64,000 nt of DNA, taken from NCBI GenBank assembly GCA_045659745.1, contig JAZRCL010000097.1, positions 1-64,000 on the forward strand. The letters are read 5' to 3'. The translations under genes and the position numbers were made by a program. Source of the DNA: SVTX01 sp045659745. GTDB taxonomy: Bacteria; Bacillota; Clostridia; Oscillospirales; CAG-272. This document shows, piece after piece, positions 32,730-42,400 of the stretch. A model generated the notes under the pieces. It was not told where the DNA came from, did no database searches, and worked only from the letters and a program-made list of their open reading frames with translations. Within the stretch, counting starts at the first letter, position 1. Each line of letters opens with the position of its first letter.

Positions 32730-34553
32730 ATGCAAAAAAAATCAAAACGACTTCTTTTCGGCAGTCTTAAAATTATGGCTTGTGCCGCAATTCTGGCGGG
32801 TATGAGTATCGTGCTTGGGAAATTCCTTGCATTCAATCTCACGCCGTCCATCCGCATAAGCTTTGAAAACCTGCCCGTGATAATCTCGGGCGTGTTCTTC
32901 GGCCCGATAGTCGGCGCGGCGGTTGGCGCCGTGGCAGATCTGCTCGGTTGCGTGATGGTTGGGTACACTATAAACCCGATAATCACGGCGGGCGCGGCTT
33001 GTATCGGTCTTATCAGCGGTCTTATTCCGCTTATATTCAAGAAAAAGAATGTTCTCTGCGTAGTTTTGTCTGTGTCCCTCGCGCATTTGCTCGGATCGGT
33101 CATAATCAAAACAGTAGGACTTTCAGTCTTTTATACCCTCCCGCTTGTCGAGACGGGACTTTGGAGGCTTTTGACGTACACCGCCGTTGGCGCGGCAGAG
33201 TGCGTGGTGATCTGTCTGCTTTGTAAAAGCTCGGCGTTTACACGACAGGTCGAGAATCTGCTCCCGAGAGAAAGGAAAAATCAAATGACGTACAATGAGG
33301 CTCTTGAATATATACATTCGGTATGCTGGAAGGGCTCGCGCCCCGGACTTGAGCGCACGACAGAATTGCTTGAGAAAATGGGAAATCCGCAGGACAAGCT
33401 CAAGTTTATCCACGTGGCGGGAACTAACGGCAAGGGCTCGTTTTGCTCGATGACGGCAAATATTCTGACGCACGCAGGCTACAAGGTGGGGCTTTACACG
33501 TCTCCCTTCGTATTGCGCTTTAACGAGCGCATGAAAATAAACGGTCAGGATATTCCCGACACAGAGCTTGCAAAAATTACTGAATTTGTCAAGCCATATG
33601 CCGACTCTATGACAGACTCCCCCACAGAGTTTGAGCTTATAACCGCGATAGCTTTTGAATATTTTGCAAGGCAAAATTGCGACATCGTGGTGCTTGAATG
33701 CGGAATGGGAGGCAGACTTGACTCCACAAACATCATAAAATCCCCTCTCTTATCTGTAATAACGGGAATTTCCTTTGACCACACGGCGTTTCTCGGGGAC
33801 ACGATTCCCCAAATAGCAAGAGAAAAGGCGGGCATTATAAAAGAAAATATCCCCGTCTTGTTCTGCTCGGACAATACCGAGGCGGCAGATGTCATAAAAG
33901 CCACGGCAGACGAGCGCGGCTCAAAATATTTTGAGGTAGACAGAAGCTTGTTTACGCTCAAAAACACAAGTCTTGACGGCTCAACCTTTGATTTTGGCAG
34001 TTATACTAATGTCAAAATCCCCTTGCTCGGCTCATATCAGCCGCACAACGCCTGCAACGTCTTGAGCGCAGTATCTATACTCAAAAACTTGGGGCTTGAA
34101 ATTCCCAATGAGGCTATATACGACGGTCTTGCAAATGTCGAGTGGAGAGCAAGATTTGAAAAGCTGTGTGATTCCCCCACAATAATTTCAGACGGCGGAC
34201 ACAACCCCGAGGGAATTGATGCGGCTATAGAGAGCGTAAAGCTTTATTTTGCCGACAAAAAGGTGATTTTAGTCACGGGCGTTATGGCAGACAAGGATTA
34301 CAACTATATGGCACAGAAAATGAGCGAGGTTGCATCATTCGCCTTCACTGTCACTCCCGACAACCCTCGCGCCCTGCCCGCACAGGCTTTTGCGGCGACC
34401 TTTGAAAGCCTTGGCATTTCTGCGACTCCCTGCGAGAGCGTTGCCGACGCGATAAATCTTGCCAAGCAAAAGGCACTTGAGGAAAACAGACCTATAATCT
34501 GCCTCGGCTCGCTGTATATGTACTGCGAGGTCTACAAGGCGATTGAGAAATAA
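32730..34553 (+). CDS. fused ECF folate transporter S component and folylpolyglutamate synthase
   Basis: A 607-residue fusion. Residues 1-185 are a FolT-type ECF substrate-binding membrane protein with about six helices (ITPSIRISFENLP-type segment here LTPSIRISFENLP, near residue 36). Residues 186-607 are FolC, which adds glutamate to folates: the P-loop is HVAGTNGKGSFCSM near 227, ECGMGGRLDSTN near 326, SFDHTAFLG near 350, and DGGHNPEG near 488. FolC function would trap imported folate. An ATG at 33285 (MTYNEALEY) with AAAGGA 8 nt upstream is a credible second start for free FolC. No ECF ATPase or T subunit is nearby. The gene lies behind a THF riboswitch. Confidence 0.9.
   Translation: MQKKSKRLLFGSLKIMACAAILAGMSIVLGKFLAFNLTPSIRISFENLPVIISGVFFGPIVGAAVGAVADLLGCVMVGYTINPIITAGAACIGLISGLIPLIFKKKNVLCVVLSVSLAHLLGSVIIKTVGLSVFYTLPLVETGLWRLLTYTAVGAAECVVICLLCKSSAFTRQVENLLPRERKNQMTYNEALEYIHSVCWKGSRPGLERTTELLEKMGNPQDKLKFIHVAGTNGKGSFCSMTANILTHAGYKVGLYTSPFVLRFNERMKINGQDIPDTELAKITEFVKPYADSMTDSPTEFELITAIAFEYFARQNCDIVVLECGMGGRLDSTNIIKSPLLSVITGISFDHTAFLGDTIPQIAREKAGIIKENIPVLFCSDNTEAADVIKATADERGSKYFEVDRSLFTLKNTSLDGSTFDFGSYTNVKIPLLGSYQPHNACNVLSAVSILKNLGLEIPNEAIYDGLANVEWRARFEKLCDSPTIISDGGHNPEGIDAAIESVKLYFADKKVILVTGVMADKDYNYMAQKMSEVASFAFTVTPDNPRALPAQAFAATFESLGISATPCESVADAINLAKQKALEENRPIICLGSLYMYCEVYKAIEK
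33271..33287 (+). promoter_or_regulatory. possible internal ribosome site and start for FolC
   Basis: AAAGGA (33271-33276) lies 8 nt before an in-frame ATG (33285-33287) exactly where stand-alone FolC proteins begin. It may allow both fused and free FolC to be made. Alternatively it is the relic of a former gene boundary. Confidence 0.5.
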
Positions 34554-34555
34554 TA

Positions 34556-34592
34556 AAAAAAGCATCTCCCGCGTCTGTGGGAGATGCTTTTT
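34556..34592. terminator. bidirectional terminator between folate gene and DHHW gene
   Basis: A stem AAAAAGCATCTCCC/GGGAGATGCTTTTT with an 8-nt loop between convergent genes. Confidence 0.92.
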
Positions 34593-34594
34593 AG

Positions 34595-35857
34595 TTATCC
34601 TATAATATCCTCTATCTGTCCTATCTTGGACTCGGTCGAGGTTGTGGAGATGTAATTGAGGAAAAGCACGTCTTCTATGTCATTATCCTCAACGAAATCA
34701 ATAAGATTTCCGTCGAAATATCTGTAGTCTATAACGTAAACATACTCATACGAGTCCACAAGGAACGGCACGAATGCGTTTCCATAGGACTCCTTTATCA
34801 CGACTATGGACGAGCCGTCCTTGATGTCTTTGTTGTGAATTGTAGACACGGGGTTGTCGCCGCCGATAAAGCACATATACTTGTTCGCCGCGCTATATTT
34901 GCCCGCGCCCTTATAAACTATGGCATATTCCGTCTGCTTGCCGTCCTTGGTGGTCGCGGTCAAAACGTTAGTTCCGTTGGGCACGAATGCCTCAACGTAG
35001 TCAGGATTATTTTTGAGCGTCTTATTCTGCCCCGACTGCGAGTAGAACGTGCCGAGGAAGTCCTCAAATTCAAGCCTTGTATAGTCCTCAAGGGGTGTGG
35101 GTTTGATTCCCTTCTCCTCGCAGAACGCAAGGTATGCGTAATATGCGCCGCGAGCCGTCCAGTGGTGGTCGGTTCTGAAGTAAATGTACTCGTCCCTATG
35201 AGCAAGAAGCTGAGGGTGTATATCCACCGCCGTGACATTCTTGTCAAGCCCGCTGTAAATATAGTTCATAACGTCCACGCAGTCCGACGCGCCTACCTGA
35301 GCTATCTGCTCGTCTGTGAGCTTATATGTATAGTGAAGCGGCACGACCATATTATAGACATTCACTCCGCTGCCGAGTTTGTCCGCCGCGTCATTTATAG
35401 CCGAAATATATCTATCGTTTACGGACTTTCTGTTATAAAAAATTTCATATGCAGTCTTTGTATCGTTCTGTATCCAGATGCCGCCGAAATTCTCAACCGC
35501 TCCGCCGTTCTCAATGGTGGTATTTCCGCCCGAGGGAATTATGAGCTGGTCCTCGCGGTCTCCGTACATTGACTGAATGCCCGAGTTTGCATTTATCATA
35601 GACTCGCGCAACGGATAAGTATCCGAATACCAAAGGCTTATCTGCGAAAAATAATCGCCAGAGAAGAATGACTCAAAGCTAAATTTTGGGAACTCGGTGA
35701 GATTTCTCTTCTCGTTTTCGGAGTACGTCGGCCTAAAAAAGAAGCAGAGTCCGACCACCGCGAAAACACAAATGATTGCAACCGAGGATATTATTTTTAT
35801 CAGGTGGGTCTTATTTTCAAACCCACGCGTATTTTCCTTGCTAAATATTTCTTTCAT
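34595..35857 (-). CDS. DHHW/AlgJ-like cell-surface acetylation protein
   Basis: A 420-residue protein of the DHHW family. One N-terminal membrane helix (residues about 23-45) anchors an extracytoplasmic SGNH-like domain. The eponymous motif is FRTDHHWTARGAYYAY near residue 225. It starts 12 nt after the MBOAT gene. In alginate and similar systems an MBOAT protein (AlgI) brings acyl groups across the membrane and an AlgJ/AlgX-like partner places them on the polysaccharide. The polymer here is unknown. Confidence 0.85.
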   Translation of the reverse strand: MKEIFSKENTRGFENKTHLIKIISSVAIICVFAVVGLCFFFRPTYSENEKRNLTEFPKFSFESFFSGDYFSQISLWYSDTYPLRESMINANSGIQSMYGDREDQLIIPSGGNTTIENGGAVENFGGIWIQNDTKTAYEIFYNRKSVNDRYISAINDAADKLGSGVNVYNMVVPLHYTYKLTDEQIAQVGASDCVDVMNYIYSGLDKNVTAVDIHPQLLAHRDEYIYFRTDHHWTARGAYYAYLAFCEEKGIKPTPLEDYTRLEFEDFLGTFYSQSGQNKTLKNNPDYVEAFVPNGTNVLTATTKDGKQTEYAIVYKGAGKYSAANKYMCFIGGDNPVSTIHNKDIKDGSSIVVIKESYGNAFVPFLVDSYEYVYVIDYRYFDGNLIDFVEDNDIEDVLFLNYISTTSTESKIGQIEDIIG

Positions 35858-35869
35858 TATATATACCCA

Positions 35870-37291
35870 TCAAAATTGGAAGTAAATAAAGGGGTTGTAG
35901 CTGTCTCCCGCGAGAGCCAGGAGCGACAGTATTATAAGTACGGCTGGGGCAACCGCTGAAATTACAAGCTTTACTTTCTTTGCGCGATTGTTTCCGTCAA
36001 GAAGCTTTGAAACACAAGGCACTATCGGCGTGCAGGCAAGCACGCATACTATAAGGAAGAATATATTTCCTAAAAACTCGCTCTTGACCTGCATATTTGA
36101 AAAGGCATTGCCGTTTCCGCAGAAAATCCCGATAAATGCACAGCCAAAATCCGAAAGACTTGTGAATTTAAAAAGCATCGTGCCGAAGAACACAATGACG
36201 AGCGTATAGAGTGTTCTGGGTATTCTTGTAATCGCCGTAGGCTGCTTTTTGAATCTTAACACAAACTTTTCAAGCGCGAGGAACACAAAATAGAATATTC
36301 CCCAAAGCACAAAGTTCCACGACGCGCCGTGCCAAAATCCCGTGAGCGCCCACACTATAAAGAGGTTCAAAATATGTCTCGGAATAGAAACTCTGTTTCC
36401 ACCGAGCGGTATGTAAACGTAATCGCGGAAGAACGAGGACAGCGACATATGCCAACGGCGCCAGAAGTCTGTCACTGAATGAGCCACGTAGGGATAGTTG
36501 AAGTTTTCCTTATAGTGCAAGCCCACCATAAGACCCATACCTATTGCCATATCCGAGTATGCCGAGAAGTCGAGGTAAAGCTGGAGCGCGTAAGCAAAAA
36601 TTCCCAAAATTATACCGAGCGAGGACTGATTTCCAAGTCCGTCAAGCACAAGCAAACTGTCGGCAATAGCCGCGCATCCGTTTGCAAGCACCGCCTTTTT
36701 AGCAAGTCCCACGGAAAATCTCGTAAATCCCGTGGAAATACCCTCAAGCGTCATCTGTCTGTTTTCAAGCTCGGCAGTTACGTCCGAATAGCGCACGATA
36801 GGGCCCGCGATACACTGATGGAAAAGCGAAGCGTAAAGCAGGAGCATCCAGTATTTTTTCTGCGCCTTGGTCTCGCGTCTGTATACGTCTATAACGTAAG
36901 AGACAAGCTGGAAAGTATAAAAGGATATTCCAATGGGCAAAACTATCGAGGGCGCGGTCGCGTCAAGATTGAACAGACTTATAAAGTTGCTCGCGAAAAA
37001 TCCCGTGTACTTAAAGAATATCAAAAGCCCGAGACAGACAAGCACCGTTACCCATGTATGTGCCAGACGTTGCTTTTTCTCTTTTGTGACGTCAATTATT
37101 CTCGCGCCAATATAGCAAATAAAGGTCTCAAGGCAGAGCAAAAGGCACAGGACGGGACCGCCCCATGCATAAAATATAAGAGATGAAACCAAAAGCACTA
37201 TATTTTTCTGCTTCATCGTTTTTGCGAGGAGGTAAATTCCATAGCAAATAACAAGGAAAACCAGAACAAAAAACATACTTGAAAATACCAT
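35870..37291 (-). CDS. MBOAT family O-acyltransferase (AlgI/DltB-like)
   Basis: A 473-residue membrane-bound O-acyltransferase with about 11 helices. The region DFWRRWHMSLSSFFRDYVYIPLGGNR near residue 272 and the catalytic His in LTGFWHGASWNFVLWG near 320 are the family signature. It transfers acyl groups from a cytoplasmic donor to the outside. It forms an operon with the DHHW partner. No dlt genes are adjacent, so an AlgI-type role in acetylating a wall or capsule polymer is more likely than D-alanylation. Confidence 0.92.
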   Translation of the reverse strand: MVFSSMFFVLVFLVICYGIYLLAKTMKQKNIVLLVSSLIFYAWGGPVLCLLLCLETFICYIGARIIDVTKEKKQRLAHTWVTVLVCLGLLIFFKYTGFFASNFISLFNLDATAPSIVLPIGISFYTFQLVSYVIDVYRRETKAQKKYWMLLLYASLFHQCIAGPIVRYSDVTAELENRQMTLEGISTGFTRFSVGLAKKAVLANGCAAIADSLLVLDGLGNQSSLGIILGIFAYALQLYLDFSAYSDMAIGMGLMVGLHYKENFNYPYVAHSVTDFWRRWHMSLSSFFRDYVYIPLGGNRVSIPRHILNLFIVWALTGFWHGASWNFVLWGIFYFVFLALEKFVLRFKKQPTAITRIPRTLYTLVIVFFGTMLFKFTSLSDFGCAFIGIFCGNGNAFSNMQVKSEFLGNIFFLIVCVLACTPIVPCVSKLLDGNNRAKKVKLVISAVAPAVLIILSLLALAGDSYNPFIYFQF

Positions 37292-37339
37292 TATGCCCGC
37301 CCTGACCGTCTAAAAATTTGTGGCTTATCGCCTACGTTT

Positions 37340-37368
37340 ATTTTACCATTTTCGCTCCTCTTTTTCAA
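37340..37368 (-). promoter_or_regulatory. promoter of the MBOAT-DHHW operon
   Basis: Minus-strand TTGAAA (37363-37368), 17-nt spacer, TAAAAT (37340-37345). Confidence 0.75.
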
Positions 37369-37442
37369 GGGGCGGACGTATAAACTTTTTGAAAACTTTG
37401 CAAAAAACTTTTGCCCGCAAAACGAAAAATGACTTTAGCTTG

Positions 37443-37471
37443 TTGAAATGCGTAAATTTTTATGCTATAAT
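37443..37471 (+). promoter_or_regulatory. promoter of yfcE
   Basis: TTGAAA (37443-37448), 17-nt spacer, TATAAT (37466-37471), 34 nt before the ATG. It lies inside the longer open frame and rules out the upstream start. Confidence 0.8.
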
Positions 37472-37505
37472 ACAGGTGAGAAAAATAAATAAGGCGGTAA
37501 ACTCA

Positions 37506-38054
37506 ATGAAACTACTCATAGCATCAGATATACACGGCGACGCAGTATGCTGTCAGAAATTGCTCGACGCGGCAGACTCCCACGGTGTTGACAAAATAGT
37601 TCTGCTTGGAGATATTCTCTACCACGGCCCGCGCAACGACCTGCCCGAAAATTACGCACCGAAAACGGTCATAGAAATGCTCAATCAAAATTCCGAAAAG
37701 CTCTTGTGTGTCAAGGGAAACTGCGAGGCAGAGGTTGACGGAATGGTGCTATCTTTTCCCGTCCTTTCAGACTTTGGTTGGATATACGACAGCAAAAAAA
37801 GCATATCTATGTATCTCTCCCACGGACATAAATTCAACCCCGAAAATCTCCCTCCGCTACCCGAAGGCTCAGTATTTCTCTACGGTCACACGCACCTGCT
37901 TGGCTTCGTAAAAAAGGCTGGCATCCTCTGTCTCAATCCCGGCTCGGTAAGTCTACCCAAGGGCGGCAACCCAAAGTCTTTTGCAATATACGACGACGGC
38001 GAATTTTGCATCTTTTCGCTTGACGGAGCGCTCATTGACGCCCAAAAGCTATAA
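37506..38054 (+). CDS. yfcE: YfcE-type phosphodiesterase
   Basis: A 182-residue small metallophosphoesterase. The metal-binding motifs are IASDIHGD at residues 5-12, LGDILYHGPRN near 37, KGNCEAEVDG near 72, LSHGHKF near 102 and YGHTHLLG near 122. The family hydrolyses phosphodiester model substrates and has no firmly known natural substrate. The start at 37506 follows AAGGCGG and the promoter position. Confidence 0.92.
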   Translation: MKLLIASDIHGDAVCCQKLLDAADSHGVDKIVLLGDILYHGPRNDLPENYAPKTVIEMLNQNSEKLLCVKGNCEAEVDGMVLSFPVLSDFGWIYDSKKSISMYLSHGHKFNPENLPPLPEGSVFLYGHTHLLGFVKKAGILCLNPGSVSLPKGGNPKSFAIYDDGEFCIFSLDGALIDAQKL

Positions 38055-38082
38055 AAAATTTAGGCTTTATCCAATTGACCTA

Positions 38083-38111
38083 TTGACAATTTTTTTCTGT
38101 CGTGATATAAT
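38083..38111 (+). promoter_or_regulatory. sigma-A promoter of efp
   Basis: TTGACA (38083-38088), 17-nt spacer, TATAAT (38106-38111), a perfect consensus fitting a highly expressed gene. Confidence 0.92.
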
Positions 38112-38166
38112 GAAATGTAAATATATACGTAAAAACACAAGTATCTAATTTTGGAGGTATAAAACA

Positions 38167-38724
38167 ATGGTAGTAGCCGGCGATTTTAAGAATGGCATTA
38201 CATTTGAAATGGACGGTAACGTATTCCAGGTTATCGAGTTCCAGCACGTTAAGCCCGGTAAGGGTGCCGCTTTCGTTCGTACGAAGCTTAAGAACGTAAT
38301 CACAGGTGCGGTTGTTGAAAAGACATTCAGCCCCACAGACAAGTATGAAAACGCATATATCGAGAGAAAGGACATGCAGTACTCCTACACTGACGGTGAC
38401 CTTTACTACTTCATGGACATGGAGACATTCGATATGCTTCCCCTTAACAGAGACAAGCTCGGTGATGCTTTCAAGTTCGTTAAGGAAGAAATGATGTGCA
38501 AGATCATCTCCTACAAGGGCAACGTATTCGGAGTTGAGCCTCCTACATTCGTTGAGCTTGAGGTTACAGAGACAGACCCCGGATTTGCAGGCAACACAGC
38601 TACAAACACACTCAAGCCCGCAACTCTTGAGACAGGCGCAGTAATCAAGGTTCCGCTCTTCATCAACGTTGGTGACGTTCTCAAGATCGATACTCGCGAC
38701 GGTCAGTATCTCTCCAGAGCTTAA
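38167..38724 (+). CDS. efp: elongation factor P
   Basis: A 185-residue EF-P, the three-domain tRNA-like factor that rescues ribosomes stalled at polyproline. The KOW-like domain includes HVKPGKGAAFVRTKLKNV with the tip Lys near residue 32, and the C-terminal OB domain has TDPGFAGNTATN and the terminal VGDVLKIDTRDGQYLSRA signature. Codon use is restricted and GC-ending, as in highly expressed genes. GGAGG precedes the ATG. The Pro-rich lipoprotein stalk at 15 kb would need this factor if it had PPP runs; it has only isolated prolines. Confidence 0.97.
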   Translation: MVVAGDFKNGITFEMDGNVFQVIEFQHVKPGKGAAFVRTKLKNVITGAVVEKTFSPTDKYENAYIERKDMQYSYTDGDLYYFMDMETFDMLPLNRDKLGDAFKFVKEEMMCKIISYKGNVFGVEPPTFVELEVTETDPGFAGNTATNTLKPATLETGAVIKVPLFINVGDVLKIDTRDGQYLSRA

Positions 38725-38745
38725 TTTTAGGCAAATAAAAGCTGA

Positions 38746-38786
38746 AAAACTCGGGAAATCCATACTATACGTGGATTTCCCGTTTT
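38746..38786 (+). terminator. terminator after efp
   Basis: An 11-bp stem CGGGAAATCCA/TGGATTTCCCG with a 9-nt loop, flanked by AAAA and TTTT. It may only partly stop transcription, as no separate promoter for the next gene was seen. Confidence 0.85.
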
Positions 38787-38813
38787 CAAAATAAAAAAAG
38801 GAAGGTATAAAAA

Positions 38814-39290
38814 ATGACACTTACAGAAAGATGCGCTTATATAAAGGGTCTTGCAGAGGGTCTTGACCTTGATAAGAAGGACACCGCTGAAGCAAAACTC
38901 ATCAAGGCTCTCATCGAGCTTTGCACAGAAATGGCTGAAGAAATCGACGACGTTGAGTACGATATCGCTGAGCTTGCAGACTACTGCGAGGAACTTGACG
39001 AGGATCTTGGCGACGTTGAGGAAGTTCTTCTCGACCTCGATGACGAGGACGACGATTGGGACGAGTGCGACGGCGATTGCGAGTGCTGCGATCTCTGCGA
39101 CGACTGCGAGGATTGCGACGACTGCGATCTCTACGAGGACGAGGAATACTACGAGATAGTTTGCCCCTCCTGCGGCGAGACAGTTTGCTTTGACGATTCC
39201 GTAGACGCAGAGGAGCTTATGTGCCCCGCTTGCGGCGTAACTCTCGGCTGCATCGTTGAAGACGACGACGTAACAGTGGTTGAGGAATAA
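38814..39290 (+). CDS. CD1247-type protein with acidic Cys-rich linker and zinc ribbon
   Basis: A 158-residue protein. The N-terminal helical part, MTLTERCAYIKGLAEGLDLD to about residue 80, matches the CD1247 N-terminal domain of Clostridia. Residues about 83-105 are an unusual linker with eight Cys among Asp and Glu (CECCDLCDDCEDCDDC). The C-terminus is a zinc ribbon, CPSCGETVCF and CPACGVTLGC. Codons are biased like those of efp, so it should be abundant. Function unknown; metal binding is suggested by composition. It is not exported. Confidence 0.82.
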   Translation: MTLTERCAYIKGLAEGLDLDKKDTAEAKLIKALIELCTEMAEEIDDVEYDIAELADYCEELDEDLGDVEEVLLDLDDEDDDWDECDGDCECCDLCDDCEDCDDCDLYEDEEYYEIVCPSCGETVCFDDSVDAEELMCPACGVTLGCIVEDDDVTVVEE

Positions 39291-39307
39291 AATTTAAGAG
39301 GATAAAT

Positions 39308-39356
39308 GCGGGAAACCTTTTTTATAAAAAAGATTTCCCGCACCCTTCCAAAAAAT
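39308..39356 (+). repeat. dispersed hairpin repeat, copy A
   Basis: A 16-bp stem with one mismatch (39308-39323 with 39326-39341), GCGGGAAACC to ATTTCCCGC, followed by the tail ACCCTTCCAAAAAA. Copies B (51859-51911) and C (49391-49457, opposite strand) share stem, T/A core and tail. It may help end the CD1247 transcript. Confidence 0.82.
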
Positions 39357-39387
39357 CCCCCCCGTATTTATATTGGGTAATAGAAAA

Positions 39388-39417
39388 GCCTTCTCAATAC
39401 GAGAGGGTTTTTTGTTT
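39388..39417 (+). terminator. terminator after the CD1247-type gene
   Basis: A short CCTTCTC/GAGAGGG stem with 4-nt loop followed by eight T-rich bases. Confidence 0.7.
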
Positions 39418-39439
39418 TATTATACATAATCATATAGTA

Positions 39440-39474
39440 AAAAAAGCACGCGCCCTAAGGCGCGTGCTAAAATT
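39440..39474 (-). terminator. terminator of the giant lipoprotein gene
   Basis: A perfect 10-bp stem AGCACGCGCC/GGCGCGTGCT with a 4-nt loop. On the minus strand it is followed by a T-tract. Confidence 0.93.
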
Positions 39475-39498
39475 TTAATCAGTATTGATTATTTTTAA

Positions 39499-42400
39499 TT
39501 AGGGGTTAACTGTGATGGAGCTAATTCTTCCCTGTGCGGACATGTTGAAGTTAAAGCTATCAACAGCCTCAGCGAATACTATTGTAATGACGTCACCGGA
39601 TTTGGTAACTGTTGCACCAGCAAGATTCTTAACCGAATCATAAACTGCTGTCTTGTGCTTTGACTCTCCACTTGCAGTAATTACAACCTTGGTCATACCA
39701 ACGCCCTCGATTGTTACCTTGGATCCCTGGTAAAGTCTTACAGGATTGCTGTAATTACCAATATTACTAGAGCTGGATGACTTGTCATTTATAAGCTTAA
39801 TGCCATTCTGTTCCCAAACCTGCTGGCTTGTTGTGAAAACTGTTCTGTTAGATGTGGAGTTGAAGGAGATAGTAGCATTCTGAAGACATACAGCGTTCTC
39901 CAATCTGCCACAACCTGTGCAAACACCCTCTTCATAAGTATGATCAGCCTTTGTTCCTTCTGTTGCGCCGCAATACTTACATGTCTTAGGAGCTGTGCAG
40001 GTTGCGTCGATCCAAACATGTTCGGTATGCTTAACTACTTCATCAAGCCAAGCACTCTTAGCCTGTGCAGAGGAGCTGTACGTACCAATTACTGTGTGAA
40101 TTGTGATCTGGTCACCCTTTACAGGCTTGTAAGGCAATCTGTTATACTGAGTCTTGCCGTCTGCACTGTAAAGACCGTAAATGTAGATCTCATCGCCATT
40201 CTCATCACGGATAGTCATATTACCGTATGTTGTATTAACCACAGAAACAATATAACCGGTAATGTAGTACTTCTGAGATGTATACGCATTATGTCCGTAA
40301 AGCTTTGAGATAGTAATAGCCTGCTTTATTGTAAGAGCTGTTCCTGCTGCAGGAAGCATCTTTGTCTCACAAAGGTCACACTTGTAGTCCTCATTTGCAT
40401 CAAGGTGAGGAGCAACGCGGGTTGCGCCACACTCATCACATGTCTTGTCGCACTCGTTTACATAAACGTGATCTGCGGGTGTACGTGTGTAGAAGCAAAC
40501 GTTACATACGGGGTCACAGTTGTTATCGTATGTATGCTCCTGACATACAGGAAGGCCGTTGCCTTCCTTTATGTCATTGAACTTGCCCTCAGCATTCTTG
40601 CCGATCTGAGCGATGTATGCCTTGTAGTTAGTTGTGTTAAGGTTAGCTGTGGAGATTTCTCTGAGAGCCTCATTGAAGTATGTCTCCATGATTGCGAGAA
40701 CTTCCTCGTCAGATACGCCGTTGATTGTCTCTGCGTATGCGTTGTAAACTACTACAACCGTCTCAAACTTGAGAGTGTAGAGCTCAACGATAGCATTGAT
40801 ACCCTCAACCTCTGCACCAGCGATTGCTGCTACAGCTTCCTTGAGGAATGCTTCGAACTTAGCGAGAACTGTATCGTTTGCGATACCGTTGCAAGCTGCA
40901 ACGTACTCGTTGTAAACTTCTACTGTTGCCTCAACCTTTGCTGCATAAGGAGCAAGGATTGCTGCCATTGTTTCAGTGTATGTAGCTCTTGCCACACCTA
41001 CTGCATCGATTTCATTTCTAACAGCTACGAGGTAAGCCTCAAGCTGTGCGAGAACTGTATCGTTTGCAACGCCTGCAATAGCGGTTGCATATGTGTTGTA
41101 AGCGTTGAGAGCTGCCTCGTACTTAGCAACGAAGAGTTCAGAATCAGCCTCAACTACCTTTGCAAGCTCTTCATCAGAGATGCATCCTCTGTTACCATCG
41201 TTGTCAGTGTTGAACTTAGCGATTGCATCAGTGATAGCCTTAACCTGTGCAACGTATGCATCCTTAGCTGCTACGTCAGCAAAGTAAGGAGCTGCGATGT
41301 CTGCACCGATTGTGGGAATCTCAAGAGCCTCAATGAGATCCTTGATGTTTGCGATCTGACCTTCAAGGTCAACAAGCTTAGCCTCAGCCTCTACGAGCTT
41401 TGTCTCGTCGATAACTACTGCCTTGTCGAATTCTGCTACGAAATCAATTGCGTTGTCAACAACAGCCTTGTTCCAAGCATCAACGTCAGCTCTGAGAGCC
41501 TCAACTGCTTCTGCGGAATCTGTTGTAATAAATCCAAGTGCTTCAATTCTTTCCTGGAGAGCTGCAGCGTCTGCTGCGAACTTCTCAACGAGAGCCTTGC
41601 GCTCTGCCTTAAGAACTGCGAGCTTTTCTTCAAGTACTACGAGAGCTGCTTCCTCAACAGATGTACCAACACCTGTGATCTCATAATCAGCTGCTTCTGT
41701 GCCGTACTTTGTGAACCACTCTCTTACTGCTGTAAGAGCGGTCTCTGTCCAAACGAGGTTCTCAACTGTAAGAGACTTGTAGTAGTCTGTGTAGCAGTTG
41801 GTCCATGCGTCCTGAGCACCCTTAACGAATGCGTTGTATTCTGTCTGGATAGTAACGATAACTGTGTTGAGGTTTTCGTTAGTGTATTCGCCGTCGGAAA
41901 CGTAAGCGATGATAAAGCCTACACCGTCAGCGTCGGTTGCGTTCTGCTCCCAAGTTCTGAAAGCAGCCTTTACAGCCTCAATGTCTGTGATCAATGCGAA
42001 GGTGTAACCGTCCTCGGTAACCTTTGCGTTGATTGCCTTGATCTTGTTAATAAGATCTGTAGCGATTTCTACGAGGTTAGCGATCTTAGCCTCGAATGCA
42101 GCTATAACTTCCTCTGCCTTAGCCTCGTTAATGAGAGCTCTGAGAGTTTCATAGCCTGTCTTTGTCTCAAAGGTGTAGAGCTTATCAAGAGTCTCTACCC
42201 AAGCCTTTGCTGCAACGTTGTATGCTGTGATTGTTTCGGATTCTGTCTTTGTACCTACGATAGCGTCAGCCTCAAGACCTGCAATGATGTTTGCAATAGC
42301 CTTACCCTCTTCAACGAGAGCAACGAGACCTGCGTACTGCTCGTACTTAGCTACCATAGCTGCGATTCTCTCTGCGCTTACCTTGTCTGCTGCGAGAACT

